Below are positions 19,066 to 27,695 of a DNA stretch of 64,000 bases, in pieces; position 1 is the stretch's first letter, and each line of letters opens with the position of its first letter. The notes beneath the pieces were generated by a model. That model was not told the DNA's origin. It did not search any database and was given only the letters and a program-made list of their open reading frames with translations. Made by a program: the position numbers and the translations under genes. This stretch comes from Rhodococcoides corynebacterioides NBRC 14404 (GTDB lineage Bacteria; Actinomycetota; Actinomycetes; Mycobacteriales; Mycobacteriaceae): the NCBI RefSeq assembly GCF_001894765.1, contig NZ_BCWV01000007.1:124001-188000 (forward strand), given 5' to 3'.

Positions 19066-19746
19066 CTACCGACGCAATCGGTACAGACGCTCGGGTCGTC
19101 CCACGCTGCCGTAATCCAGCGACACGAGCACCTTGTCGATGTCGGACAGGTACTCCAGGTAGCGACGCGCGCTGGACCGGGACATGCCGGTGCGGTCGGC
19201 CATCGCACTGGCCGACACCGCGCGCCCGGGGTCGTCGCTCTCCACCTCGCGGAGCTGCTGCTCGACGGTGGCGAGCGTCTCGGTGCTCAGTCCCTTCGGC
19301 AGCCGGGACGGCGAGCCGCGGAGGCCGAACGCCTTGTCCACCGCGTCCTGCTCCGCCTCCTGCGCAGCCGCCAGCGCCTCGCGGGTGTGCCGATAGTGGT
19401 CCAGCCGCTCCTGCAGTGCGGCGAACTTGAACGGCTTGATCAGGTAGTGCACCGCACCCGAGCGCAGGGCCCGCTGCACGGATTCGGCCTCGCGCTCGCT
19501 GGTGATCACCAGAACGTCCAGGTCGGGAATGATCTCGCGGAACGGTGCGATCAGGTCGAGGCCCGTCACCCCCGGCAGGTGCACGTCGAGCAACACCAGG
19601 TCGGGCCGGGCGGACTCCACCTTCTCCAGCGCTTCCTGCGCCGTGTGGGCGACGCCGCAGACCTCGAACCCGGGCACCTTGCCCACGAAACCGGTGTGGA
19701 CGCGGGCGACCATGAAGTCGTCGTCGACCACCAGGACCTTCAGCAC
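19066..19746 (-). CDS. CitB/DctR-type response regulator
   Basis: A 226-residue regulator. The receiver has acidic residues DDD (8-10) and D54 in VLLDVHLPG. The C-terminal HTH reads SASAMADRTGMSRSSARRYLEYL, typical of the CitB/DcuR/MalR group that controls C4-dicarboxylate and citrate uptake. GTG 19746 begins 1 nt after the kinase stop, so it is co-transcribed with the kinase. Expected targets are the divergent tctC-citMHS genes. An upstream in-frame extension lies in the kinase gene and was not used. Confidence 0.88.
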   Translation of the reverse strand: MLKVLVVDDDFMVARVHTGFVGKVPGFEVCGVAHTAQEALEKVESARPDLVLLDVHLPGVTGLDLIAPFREIIPDLDVLVITSEREAESVQRALRSGAVHYLIKPFKFAALQERLDHYRHTREALAAAQEAEQDAVDKAFGLRGSPSRLPKGLSTETLATVEQQLREVESDDPGRAVSASAMADRTGMSRSSARRYLEYLSDIDKVLVSLDYGSVGRPERLYRLRR

Positions 19747-19747
19747 G

Positions 19748-21424
19748 TCATCGTTCCTTCCCCGCGCTCGCCGCCTCGTGTGCACGGGACGGGACGTCGA
19801 GCGTCGCGACGAACACCGTCCACCGGTCATTCTCCGCCCCGTCGGTGACGGTGGTGCGCACCTGCACCTCACCGCCGCCGCGTCGGCACACCACCCGAAC
19901 CAGGGCGAGGCCGAAGCCGTGTCCGTCCGTCGACGTCCCCTTGGTGCTCCAGCCCTGGTCGAAGACGCGGTCCACGTCGGCGTCGGCGATCCCGGGACCG
20001 TTGTCGGCCACCGTCACCGTCACGCGGTCGGTCTCGTCCTGCGCGATGGTCACCCGCACCGTCGCATGCGGCGTCCCGTGCTCGAGGAGAGCATCGACCG
20101 CGTTGTCGACGAGGTTGCCCACCACCGTGCACAGGTCACGCGAGGCGTCGTCGTCGGCGCGCCGCAGGGACGAGTCCTCGGTGAGTTCGACCGACACCGA
20201 GCGCGCGGCCGCCGCACCGATCTTGGCGATGAGCAGCGCCGCGACCCCCAGATCGGCGACGCGGTCGGTGACGGCCGAGGTGAGCCGCTCACGGTGCTCG
20301 GTGATCCCGTCGACGTACCGCTCCACCTCGTCGTACTCACCGAGCTGGACCAATCCGGAGATGGTGTGGAGCTGGTTGTCGAACTCGTGGATGTGCTCGC
20401 GCAGCGCCGTCGAACTGGTGCGGCTGATGTCGAGCTTGCTCTCGACCTCGCTGAGCTCGGTGCGATCGCGGAACGTCGTCACGGTGGCGACGATGCGGCC
20501 GGACTCCTCGATGGGAACGGTGTTGAAGACGAGGATGCGATCGCCGGTCAGGACCAGCTGGTCACCGTCGTCGCTGGGGTAACGGAGCACGCGTTCGAGG
20601 CGATCGTCGAGGCCGAGGGCGTCGACCTGCTTGCCCACGCTGTCGGCCCCGAGGCCCAGCATGTCGTGGGCGCTGCGGCTGAGCAGGAGCACCGTGCCCT
20701 TCGGGTCCAGCGCGACGACGGCCTCCTTGAGACCTTCGAGCATCGCCTGGCGTTGACGGACCAGGTCCACGATCTCGCCGGCTTCGAGGCCCATCGTCTG
20801 CCGTTTGACGCGGCGCGCCAGCAGGAGCGAGCCCACACCACCGAGCAGCGTCGCCACGGCCAGATAGATCACCAGGTCCGGCGTCGATTGCGCGAGCCTC
20901 GACCACACCGACGGGTACTCACGGCCCACGATCGCGACCCCGACGATGCCTCCGTCGGGACCGAGCACCGGCACCTGCGACTGCACCGATCTCCCCGGCT
21001 CGAGTGCCGTGTTCTCGCTCGTCTCGGCCAGCCCCGTCCAACTGCGCCCGACGCGCGCCCCCGCGCCCTCGTCGGCCGAGGTCTCCCCGATCCGCGTGGG
21101 ATCGGTCGCGGCGACGATGCGGCCGTCGGTGTCCGTGAGCTGCGCGTAGTCGAGGCCGGACACCGCGCGCACCGAGTCCAGGGCCCCCTGCAGTCCCGAG
21201 CGGATGCGCGGCTGGGCGCTCGGAAGCAACTGTCGCACCGTGGGGTTGGCGGCCAGATTCTCCGCCGCCGACTGCACCCGCAGTCCCTGCTCACGCTGGA
21301 ACGTCGCCGACGACTGCGCCAGCGACAGCGCACCCACCACCACGAGCACCGCCACCACGATCAGGAGTTGGAGCGCGAGGAGTTGGGCCGACAGGGTCCG
21401 TCTGACCCGCAGCCGTCGACTCAC
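19748..21424 (-). CDS. CitA/DcuS-type sensor histidine kinase
   Basis: A 558-residue kinase with TM1 (about 16-36), an extracytoplasmic PAS-like sensor domain (about 40-180), TM2 (about 184-204), a cytoplasmic PAS (about 225-320), phospho-acceptor H346 in LREHIHEFDNQLHTISGL and HATPase_c (VVGNLVDNAVDALLEHG; DNGPGI; GHGFGLALVR). This is the citrate/C4-dicarboxylate sensor architecture. The start is taken at GTG 21424 (MSRRLRVRRTL). It is divergent from tctC across about 143 bp, which should hold both promoters. Confidence 0.9.
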   Translation of the reverse strand: MSRRLRVRRTLSAQLLALQLLIVVAVLVVVGALSLAQSSATFQREQGLRVQSAAENLAANPTVRQLLPSAQPRIRSGLQGALDSVRAVSGLDYAQLTDTDGRIVAATDPTRIGETSADEGAGARVGRSWTGLAETSENTALEPGRSVQSQVPVLGPDGGIVGVAIVGREYPSVWSRLAQSTPDLVIYLAVATLLGGVGSLLLARRVKRQTMGLEAGEIVDLVRQRQAMLEGLKEAVVALDPKGTVLLLSRSAHDMLGLGADSVGKQVDALGLDDRLERVLRYPSDDGDQLVLTGDRILVFNTVPIEESGRIVATVTTFRDRTELSEVESKLDISRTSSTALREHIHEFDNQLHTISGLVQLGEYDEVERYVDGITEHRERLTSAVTDRVADLGVAALLIAKIGAAAARSVSVELTEDSSLRRADDDASRDLCTVVGNLVDNAVDALLEHGTPHATVRVTIAQDETDRVTVTVADNGPGIADADVDRVFDQGWSTKGTSTDGHGFGLALVRVVCRRGGGEVQVRTTVTDGAENDRWTVFVATLDVPSRAHEAASAGKER

Positions 21425-21567
21425 GACCTGCACCGTACCGCCGACGCGTCGGCGAGACGTTCCGATCGGGAGGGCCGAAAGGAGCGGACGCAGCGCGCAG
21501 AATGAACACAACGCGAACTGTGCACCAAAGGGTGACCACAGTCACAAGCTGCGTCAGAGTGAGACTC

Positions 21568-22551
21568 GTGACCGACATCCGACGTGTTCGCCGCGGCATC
21601 CTCGTGATGCTCACGGCGCTGACCCTCGCGCTCTCCGCGTGCGGTGGGTCGGTCACGTCGATGGTGACCGGTGCGCCCCAACCCGGGCTGCGCATCATCG
21701 CCCCGTCGGTCGCCGGGGGCGGTTACGACCTGACCGCCCGCAGCGTGTCCCGAGCCTGGGCGGCCCGGGGCGTCGCGGTCGACGACGTCCTGGTGCTGCC
21801 CGGCTCGGGCGGCGTGGTCGGTCTCGGCCGGCTCGCCGCGGAACGCGGAAACGAACGCCTGCTGCTGATGATGGGCCTCGGCCTGGTGGGCGCGTTGGCG
21901 ACCATTCCGTCCGAGTACACGCTCGACGACGTGACGCCGATCGCCCGCCTGGTCACCGAGCCCGAAGTGGTGTTGGTGCCGGCGGCCTCGCCGCTGCGCA
22001 CTCTCGACGACCTGGTGACTCGGTGGCGGGCCGGTGACGACCTGCGGTTCGGCGGCGGGTCGGCCACCGGTGGGCCCGACGGGTTGTTCCGGACGCGGCT
22101 GGCGCGCGCGGTCGGCGTCGATCCCGACGCCACCGGCTACCGGGTCTTCGATGGCGGCGGTGAGCTTCTCCCCGCGCTGCTGACCGGCGAGGTGGACGTG
22201 GCCACCACCGGCGTCAGCGAATACCTGGACCAGCTCGCGTCGGGCACCGTCCGTGCCCTGGCCGTCAGCTCCGACGACGCCGTGGCGGGGGTCGACGCTC
22301 CCACCCTGCGCGAGGAGGGCGTCGACCTGGTCTTCGACAACTGGCGGGGCCTGATGGCGCCGCCGGGCCTGCCGCCGGACCGGGTGGAGACCCTGATCCG
22401 GCAGGTCGGGGAGCTGGTCGCCTCGGACGACTGGGCCCGGCTCACCGAACGGAACGGATGGCACGACGCCCTCCTGACCGGTGACGACTTCCGCGCGTTC
22501 CTGCGCGACCAGGCGGACATGGTCGCCGCCACGCTCGACCCCGCGGCCTGA
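21568..22551 (+). CDS. Tripartite tricarboxylate transporter (TctC/Bug) solute-binding lipoprotein
   Basis: A 327-residue periplasmic-binding-type lipoprotein: signal peptide MTDIRRVRRGILVMLTALTLALS with the lipobox before C at ...LSACGGS, then TctC/Bug signatures IIAPSVAGGGYDLTARS and FGGGSATGGPDGLF. Such proteins bind tri- or dicarboxylates. TctA and TctB membrane subunits are absent; a CitMHS permease follows instead. It may feed that permease or serve as a co-sensor for the adjacent kinase (inference). GTG 21568 is preferred over ATG 21502 because it gives a clean lipoprotein signal. Confidence 0.85.
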   Translation: MTDIRRVRRGILVMLTALTLALSACGGSVTSMVTGAPQPGLRIIAPSVAGGGYDLTARSVSRAWAARGVAVDDVLVLPGSGGVVGLGRLAAERGNERLLLMMGLGLVGALATIPSEYTLDDVTPIARLVTEPEVVLVPAASPLRTLDDLVTRWRAGDDLRFGGGSATGGPDGLFRTRLARAVGVDPDATGYRVFDGGGELLPALLTGEVDVATTGVSEYLDQLASGTVRALAVSSDDAVAGVDAPTLREEGVDLVFDNWRGLMAPPGLPPDRVETLIRQVGELVASDDWARLTERNGWHDALLTGDDFRAFLRDQADMVAATLDPAA

Positions 22552-22624
22552 CCGCGTTCTCCGATTCCGTCCTGCTGTCTTCTTCGCTGCCCAGCCCTGC
22601 CCGACCCCGAACGAGGAGTACCCC

Positions 22625-24004
22625 ATGTTGGTGATACTCGGCTTCCTGATGGTGGCCGCCTTCATGTTCCTGATCCTGACCAAACGTGCGACCCCCGTGG
22701 TCGCCCTGATCCTGGTGCCCGTCATCTTCGGCCTCTTCGCCGGCGCGGGCCTGGGCATCGGGGACATGATCACCGACGGCATCAAGTCGTTGGCCCCCAC
22801 CGCAGCCCTGCTGTTCTTCGCGATCATCTTCTTCGGCATCATGATCGACGTCGGCCTGTTCGACCCGCTGGTGCGCGGAATCCTGCGCCTGGTGCGCAAC
22901 GACCCCATGAAGCTCGTCGTCGGCACCGCCGTGCTGGCCATGGTGGTCTCGCTCGACGGCGACGGCTCGACGACGTTCATCATCGTCACGTCCGCGCTGC
23001 TGCCGCTCTACCTGAAACTCGGTGTCTCCCCGGTCATCCTGACCGTCGTGGCCGGTCTGGCCAACGGCACCATGAACATCATCCCGTGGGGTGGCCCGAC
23101 GGTGCGTGCGGCGTCCGCGCTCGGCATCTCGCCGTCCGAGGTCTTCGTCCCGATGGTGCCGTCGCTGATCGCCGGCCTGGTGATCGTCCTGCTGTTCTCG
23201 ATCCACCTCGGTCTGATGGAGCGTCGTCGTCTCGGCTCGCTGGTGTTCGACCAGGAGATGGTCTCCGTCGGTGGCGGGGGCGACACCGGACGTCCCGCTC
23301 GTCGTACCGGTGGCGGTGCGGGTGGCGACTCCGACGGTGGCGCCGGCCAGTTCATCGACGGGCTCGACCCGCAGCGCGACACCCTGCGCCCGAAGCTGTT
23401 GTGGTTCAACGCGGCTCTGACCGTCGCGCTTCTCGTCGTCCTGGTCATGGACATCCTGCCCATCCCGGTGCTGTTCATGATCGCCGCGTCCATCGCGCTG
23501 ACGGTCAACTTCCCCAAGGTCAAGGAGCAGGGCGAGGCCATCGCTCGGCACTCCGCCTCGATCGTCTCCGTCGTCGCCATGGTGCTCGCCGCGGCGGTCC
23601 TGACCGGTGTGTTCTCCGGCACCGGCATGGTCGAGGCCATGGCCGAGTGGCTGCTCGGCGTCATCCCGAGCTCGATGGGTCCGTTCCTCGCCGTCATCAC
23701 CGGTGTCCTGTCGATCCCGTTGACGTTCTTCATGACCAACGACGCCTTCTACTTCGGCATCCTCCCGGTCCTCACCGAGACCGCCGCGCAGTACGGCATC
23801 GAGCCCGTCGAGATGGCACGGGCCTCGATCACCGGTCAGCCCGTCCACCTGCAGAGCCCGCTGGTCCCGGCCATCCTCCTGCTGGTCACCCTCGCCGGTG
23901 TCTCGCTGGCCGATCACCACAAGAAGGTGCTCTGGCGCGCGACCGTCGTCTCGCTGGCGATGTTGGCCGTCGGTGTGCTCCTCGGCCAGATCCCCATGGG
24001 CTGA
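22625..24004 (+). CDS. Citrate transporter, CitMHS family
   Basis: A 459-residue polytopic protein with about 11-12 hydrophobic segments, including VSLDGDGSTTFIIVTSALLPLYLKLG and TFFMTNDAFYFGILPV, which are characteristic of CitM/CitH metal-citrate symporters. A Gly/Asp-rich cytoplasmic loop (about 218-245) interrupts the two halves. It should import citrate, possibly as a divalent-metal complex, under control of the neighbouring CitAB-type system. ATG 22625 is preceded by GAGGAG 8 nt upstream. Confidence 0.92.
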   Translation: MLVILGFLMVAAFMFLILTKRATPVVALILVPVIFGLFAGAGLGIGDMITDGIKSLAPTAALLFFAIIFFGIMIDVGLFDPLVRGILRLVRNDPMKLVVGTAVLAMVVSLDGDGSTTFIIVTSALLPLYLKLGVSPVILTVVAGLANGTMNIIPWGGPTVRAASALGISPSEVFVPMVPSLIAGLVIVLLFSIHLGLMERRRLGSLVFDQEMVSVGGGGDTGRPARRTGGGAGGDSDGGAGQFIDGLDPQRDTLRPKLLWFNAALTVALLVVLVMDILPIPVLFMIAASIALTVNFPKVKEQGEAIARHSASIVSVVAMVLAAAVLTGVFSGTGMVEAMAEWLLGVIPSSMGPFLAVITGVLSIPLTFFMTNDAFYFGILPVLTETAAQYGIEPVEMARASITGQPVHLQSPLVPAILLLVTLAGVSLADHHKKVLWRATVVSLAMLAVGVLLGQIPMG

Positions 24005-24031
24005 CCCCGACCGTCGAGAGGAGAACACGTC

Positions 24032-24430
24032 ATGAGTGTCGCCGTCGTGCACAACACCGCTGTGGAAGGACGTCGTGCCCTGGCCTCGGGCCTGACACAG
24101 GCCCGCGTGCTCGGAACCGACCTGGTTGTCCTGCACGCTTTCTCGGGATCCCCGGACCCGGCGTCGGAGGCCAAGGAATCGGCCGCGGTCCGCGATGCAG
24201 TGGTCGCCGGCCTCGCGGAGATCGGTGAACCAGACGCGGCGTGGACGCTGCTGGCGGGCCAGCCGGATCCGGACGCCGTCAGCACCCTCCTGGGTCTGGT
24301 CGAGGACGCGAAAGCCGAACTGCTGGTGGTGGGTTCGCGCCACCGCTCCGCCGTCGGCAAGTTCCTCATGGGCCAGTCGGTCCAGCGACTGTTGCTCGAG
24401 ACCTCGATTCCGGTGCTGCTGGTCAAGTGA
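24032..24430 (+). CDS. Universal stress protein (UspA family)
   Basis: A 132-residue single Usp domain: MSVAVVHNTAVEGRRAL, then the ATP-binding-type C-terminal motif LLVVGSRHRSAVGKFLMGQSVQRLLLETSIPVLLVK (G-2X-G-9X-G(S) pattern). It sits in the citrate-uptake unit 27 bp after citMHS. The same pairing of transporter and Usp is common, but the regulatory meaning is not known. Its stop overlaps the AbrB-family start by 4 nt. Confidence 0.92.
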   Translation: MSVAVVHNTAVEGRRALASGLTQARVLGTDLVVLHAFSGSPDPASEAKESAAVRDAVVAGLAEIGEPDAAWTLLAGQPDPDAVSTLLGLVEDAKAELLVVGSRHRSAVGKFLMGQSVQRLLLETSIPVLLVK

Positions 24431-25521
24431 CCCGCGTGCGTACCGTCGCCGTGAGCGCCGCCCGATGGGTGGCGCTCACGGTCGTGTCCGTGGTCGGGTG
24501 GGTCGCGCTCGACGCCGCAGGACTGACGGCGCCGTCGCTGTTCGCAGCGCTGGTGATCGCGGTGGTGTTCGCGCTCACCGGACTGGGACCTGCGCGGGTG
24601 CCGCGGCTCGGATCGATGGCGGCGCAGGGCACGCTCGCGGTGACCATCGGGCTCATGATCGATCCCGACACGCTGGGTGCGTTGGGCGACAACGTGATTC
24701 CTGCGGTGCTCGTGGGAGTCGCGACGCTCGTGATCAGTGCGGGCGCCGGGGCCCTCCTCGCGCTGCACCGCGAGGTGACCGCCGCGACGGGGATGCTGTC
24801 GCTCATCGCGGGCGGCGCCACCGGCCTCGTCGCCGCGGCTCGGGAACTCGGCGGTGACGAGCGGGTCGTCGCCGTGGTGCAGTACCTGCGGGTCGCGCTC
24901 GTGGTGGTCACGATGCCGCTGGTGGTGACCTTCGCGTTCCACGCCGACACCGGGGCGGTGGCGGCTCCGGACGCGGGTGGTCGGTCGTTGCCGTGGTGGG
25001 TGGCACTCGGCTTCGTCGCCGGGGCGGTCGTGGTGGGCATCGTCGCGGGTCGGCTCCTGCGGCTGCCCGCGCCGGCCACCCTCGGTCCGTTGCTGGTCTC
25101 CGGGGCGTGCGGCCTGTCGGGGTGGCCCGGCGACCTGGACGTTCCCGCGGCGGTGCTGCCGGTGGCGTTCCTCGTCATCGGATGGCAGGCGGGGCTCGCC
25201 TTCACCCTGCCGAGCCTGCGGCTGATCGGCCGCCTGTTCCCCTACGCCGTGGCCCTCGTGGTCGGAGTCGGGGTGGTCTGCGCGCTGTTCGGGTGGCTGC
25301 TCGCGGAGTCGACCGGGACCTCGATGCTCACCGGCTACCTCGCCACCACGCCCGGCGGACTGGCCGCGGTCCTCGCCGTCTCCGCCTCGACGGGGTCGGA
25401 CGTCACCTTCGTCGCGTGCGTGCAGCTGATCCGGCTGGTGCTCATGCTGATCGCCGCGCCCGTCATCGCCTCGCTCCTCACCCGCCGAGCCGCGCGGCGG
25501 ACGGACACCGTCGGGGTCTGA
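24427..25521 (+). CDS. AbrB-family (duplicated) membrane protein, putative transporter
   Basis: A 364-residue protein with about 10 hydrophobic segments in two similar halves. Each half carries a GG-containing motif (IAGGATGLVAAARELGGDERVVAVVQYLR and TTPGGLAAVLAVSASTGSDVTFVACVQLIRLVLML). This is the AbrB/PF05145 duplicated family of putative transporters or ammonia-monooxygenase-regulator homologues. The start is GTG 24427, coupled to the Usp gene. It closes the tctC-citMHS-usp unit and could export or import a related organic acid (inference). Confidence 0.82.
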   Translation: MTRVRTVAVSAARWVALTVVSVVGWVALDAAGLTAPSLFAALVIAVVFALTGLGPARVPRLGSMAAQGTLAVTIGLMIDPDTLGALGDNVIPAVLVGVATLVISAGAGALLALHREVTAATGMLSLIAGGATGLVAAARELGGDERVVAVVQYLRVALVVVTMPLVVTFAFHADTGAVAAPDAGGRSLPWWVALGFVAGAVVVGIVAGRLLRLPAPATLGPLLVSGACGLSGWPGDLDVPAAVLPVAFLVIGWQAGLAFTLPSLRLIGRLFPYAVALVVGVGVVCALFGWLLAESTGTSMLTGYLATTPGGLAAVLAVSASTGSDVTFVACVQLIRLVLMLIAAPVIASLLTRRAARRTDTVGV

Positions 25522-25563
25522 GCGCCGGGCGCGAGTTTTCGCACATCATCGGGGGAGATCCTG

Positions 25564-25579
25564 CGAATCCGCGGATTCG
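25564..25579. terminator. Palindrome between convergent AbrB-family and gatD genes, possible terminator
   Basis: CGAATCCGCGGATTCG is a perfect 16-bp palindrome, with outer GATCC/GGATC arms (25556-25560 and about 25583-25587) that could extend the stem. It lies in the 88-bp convergent gap, so a shared terminator is the simplest reading. Confidence 0.45.
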
Positions 25580-25609
25580 GGGCGGATCGTGTGGCAGAAC
25601 TCGCCTGAC

Positions 25610-26314
25610 TCAGCGGCGCAGGCGTTCCGTCCGCAACTGCTCGACATCGGGGAGGTGCAGCGGCTCCAGGGTCCGACCCAGCGCCGTCTCGAGCAGGTGG
25701 TCCGCCAGTTCGGGGTTCCGCGCGAGGGCCGGACCGTGCATGTAGGTGCCGATGACGGAGCCCTGCACCACGCCCTCGGTCCCGTCACCGACACCGTTGC
25801 CCACCCCACGCTCGACGCGAGCGAAGGGAGCGGCGTCGGAGCCGAGAGTGGTTCCGCCGCGGTGGTTCTCGAAGCCGGTGAGAGTCTGGCTCAGTGCCGG
25901 TGTCGCGGGCCGGGTGACCACCTCGCCGATGGCGCGTTCGGTACGCGGCGCGGTGGTGAGGTCGAGCATGCCGACCCCGTCCACGCGCTCTCCGGAACTG
26001 GTCTCGTACCAGTGGCCCAGCACCTGGATGGCGGCGCAGATGGCGAGCACGGGGGCGCCACGCTCGGCGGCACGCTGGAGGCCGGGGTATCGGGTCAGGT
26101 GCCGTGTCGCGAGCCGCTGCGCCGAGTCCTCGGCGCCGCCCAGGACGTAGACGTCGAGGGACTCCGGGACCGGGTCGTTCAGCGTGATGGAGACGATCTC
26201 GGCGTCCTGCCCTCGCATCCGCAGGCGTTGCCGCAGCACGAGGGCGTTGCCGCCGTCACCGTAGGTGCCCATGACGTCGGGCAGGACCAGGCCGATGCGG
26301 ACGGTGTCAGGCAC
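25610..26314 (-). CDS. gatD: Lipid II isoglutaminyl synthase, glutaminase subunit
   Basis: A 234-residue class I (triad) glutamine amidotransferase, formerly called CobQ-like. Nucleophile C93 lies in LAICAAIQVLG and H193 in GTYMHGPALARNPELADHLL. GatD releases ammonia from glutamine for MurT, which amidates the D-Glu of the peptidoglycan stem peptide to D-isoglutamine. The start is GTG 26314, overlapping the murT end by 8 nt, so the pair is translationally coupled. It corresponds to Rv3713 in synteny. Confidence 0.93.
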   Translation of the reverse strand: MPDTVRIGLVLPDVMGTYGDGGNALVLRQRLRMRGQDAEIVSITLNDPVPESLDVYVLGGAEDSAQRLATRHLTRYPGLQRAAERGAPVLAICAAIQVLGHWYETSSGERVDGVGMLDLTTAPRTERAIGEVVTRPATPALSQTLTGFENHRGGTTLGSDAAPFARVERGVGNGVGDGTEGVVQGSVIGTYMHGPALARNPELADHLLETALGRTLEPLHLPDVEQLRTERLRR

Positions 26315-27617
26315 CGGGAGCCTCCTTGGCGGTCTCGCGGGCCAGTGCTCGACCCAGGTCGCGGAACGCGGTGTAGTTCGCCAACACCTCGACCCGTCCG
26401 GGTGGGCAGGATCGGATGGCGCGCAACGGATCCGCGACGACCTCGTGCTCGGCGGCGGCGTAGGTGAGGCGGACCCCGAGGTCGGTCGCCCGCTCGCCCG
26501 ACGCGACGACGCGGGTGTTCTCGAAGTGCTCGAAGCGCACGTCCCACAGCCAGGACAGGTCCTCACCGTCGGGGACCTGACCGTTGACGGCGATGACCAG
26601 ACCGTCGGCTTCGGGGTCGATCATCGACAGTGCTTCCTGCCACCCGGCAGGGTTCTTGGCCAACAGCATTCGGACGGAGTGCGGGCCGTACTGCACCGTG
26701 CCGTAGCGGCCGGCGACCTCCCCGACCGTCGACACCGCGGCGACCGCGTCCTCGGCGCGCGCACCCATCGCGACGGCGGCCGCGACGGCCTGCGCGGCGT
26801 TGCCGCGGTTGGCTCGGCCCGGCAACGCGAGAGACATCGGCAGCACGAGACCGTCGGGGCCGTACAGGTTCTCGTCGTCCAACCACCACGACGGCTCCGG
26901 CCGGGCGAACTCGCGCCCGTCCGCCAGGGGGGCGGTGCTGCGCCAGCGGGGCCCGTCCCACACGATGGGCTCACCGGTGCGCGGGCAGCTGACGGAGTCG
27001 CTCACCCAGCCCGCGCCCGCGGCCACCCACACCACGTTCGGGGCGTCGAACGCCGCCGAGGTCACGAGGACGTCGTCGCAGTTGGCGACGACGATCGTGT
27101 CGGGGTGACGGGCCAGGCCCGCCCGCAGCTTCCGCTCGATCATGTTGATCTCGCCCACGCGGTCCAGCTGGTCGCGGCTGAGGTTGAGAAGCACGACCAC
27201 CTCGGGGTTCACCGCGTCGGACACGTGCGGGACGTGCAGCTCGTCGACCTCGAGGGCCGCCAACGGGGCGGCTCGGCGGGCCGTCAGTGCCGCGACGATG
27301 CCGGCGTCCATGTTCGCGCCGTCGGCCTGCGTGGCCACCTCGCCGAGGGTGCCGAGGGCGGCGGCCGTCATGCGGGTGGTCGTGGACTTCCCGTTGGTGC
27401 CGGTGATCACGGCGGTGCGGCGGCCGCGGCCGAGACGCGTCATCAGCGCGGGGTCGATCTTGAGTGCGACGAGACCGCCGATCATCGAACCCTGACCGCG
27501 ACCGGCCTTGCGGGAGGCCCAGGCGGTGGCCGAAGCGGCTCCCAGGGCGATCCTGCCCCGCAGGCCGATCGAGCCGCGGGGGGCGGCGGCGCGCCGGGAC
27601 GAAGTGCTGTCGACCAT
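26307..27617 (-). CDS. murT: Lipid II isoglutaminyl synthase, Mur ligase subunit
   Basis: A 436-residue Mur-ligase-like protein with ATP site GTNGKSTTT (73-81), Mur middle domain (LEVDELHVPHVS; NLSRDQLDRVGEIN) and C-terminal DUF1727. With GatD it amidates lipid II. ATG 27617 has GGAGG upstream; the more distal ATG overlaps that site and is rejected. An oddity is that the zinc-ribbon insert usual in MurT keeps only one cysteine (C211 in SCPRTGEPI). The second position of the first CxxC is Thr, and the second pair is absent around ADGREFARPEPSWW. Confidence 0.93.
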   Translation of the reverse strand: MVDSTSSRRAAAPRGSIGLRGRIALGAASATAWASRKAGRGQGSMIGGLVALKIDPALMTRLGRGRRTAVITGTNGKSTTTRMTAAALGTLGEVATQADGANMDAGIVAALTARRAAPLAALEVDELHVPHVSDAVNPEVVVLLNLSRDQLDRVGEINMIERKLRAGLARHPDTIVVANCDDVLVTSAAFDAPNVVWVAAGAGWVSDSVSCPRTGEPIVWDGPRWRSTAPLADGREFARPEPSWWLDDENLYGPDGLVLPMSLALPGRANRGNAAQAVAAAVAMGARAEDAVAAVSTVGEVAGRYGTVQYGPHSVRMLLAKNPAGWQEALSMIDPEADGLVIAVNGQVPDGEDLSWLWDVRFEHFENTRVVASGERATDLGVRLTYAAAEHEVVADPLRAIRSCPPGRVEVLANYTAFRDLGRALARETAKEAPGA

Positions 27618-27636
27618 GGTGTCCGATCCTCCCACA

Positions 27637-27672
27637 CCCCGGCCGTGTCGCTCGGGCGGCGGACGGCCGGGG
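27637..27672 (-). terminator. Hairpin downstream of the peptide ABC operon
   Basis: A perfect 10-bp stem CCCCGGCCGT/ACGGCCGGGG with a 16-nt loop starts 23 nt past the dppF-like stop (27696). It separates the ABC operon from murT on the same strand. Confidence 0.5.
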
Positions 27673-27695
27673 TGACGGGGGTGACAGGCGACGCC

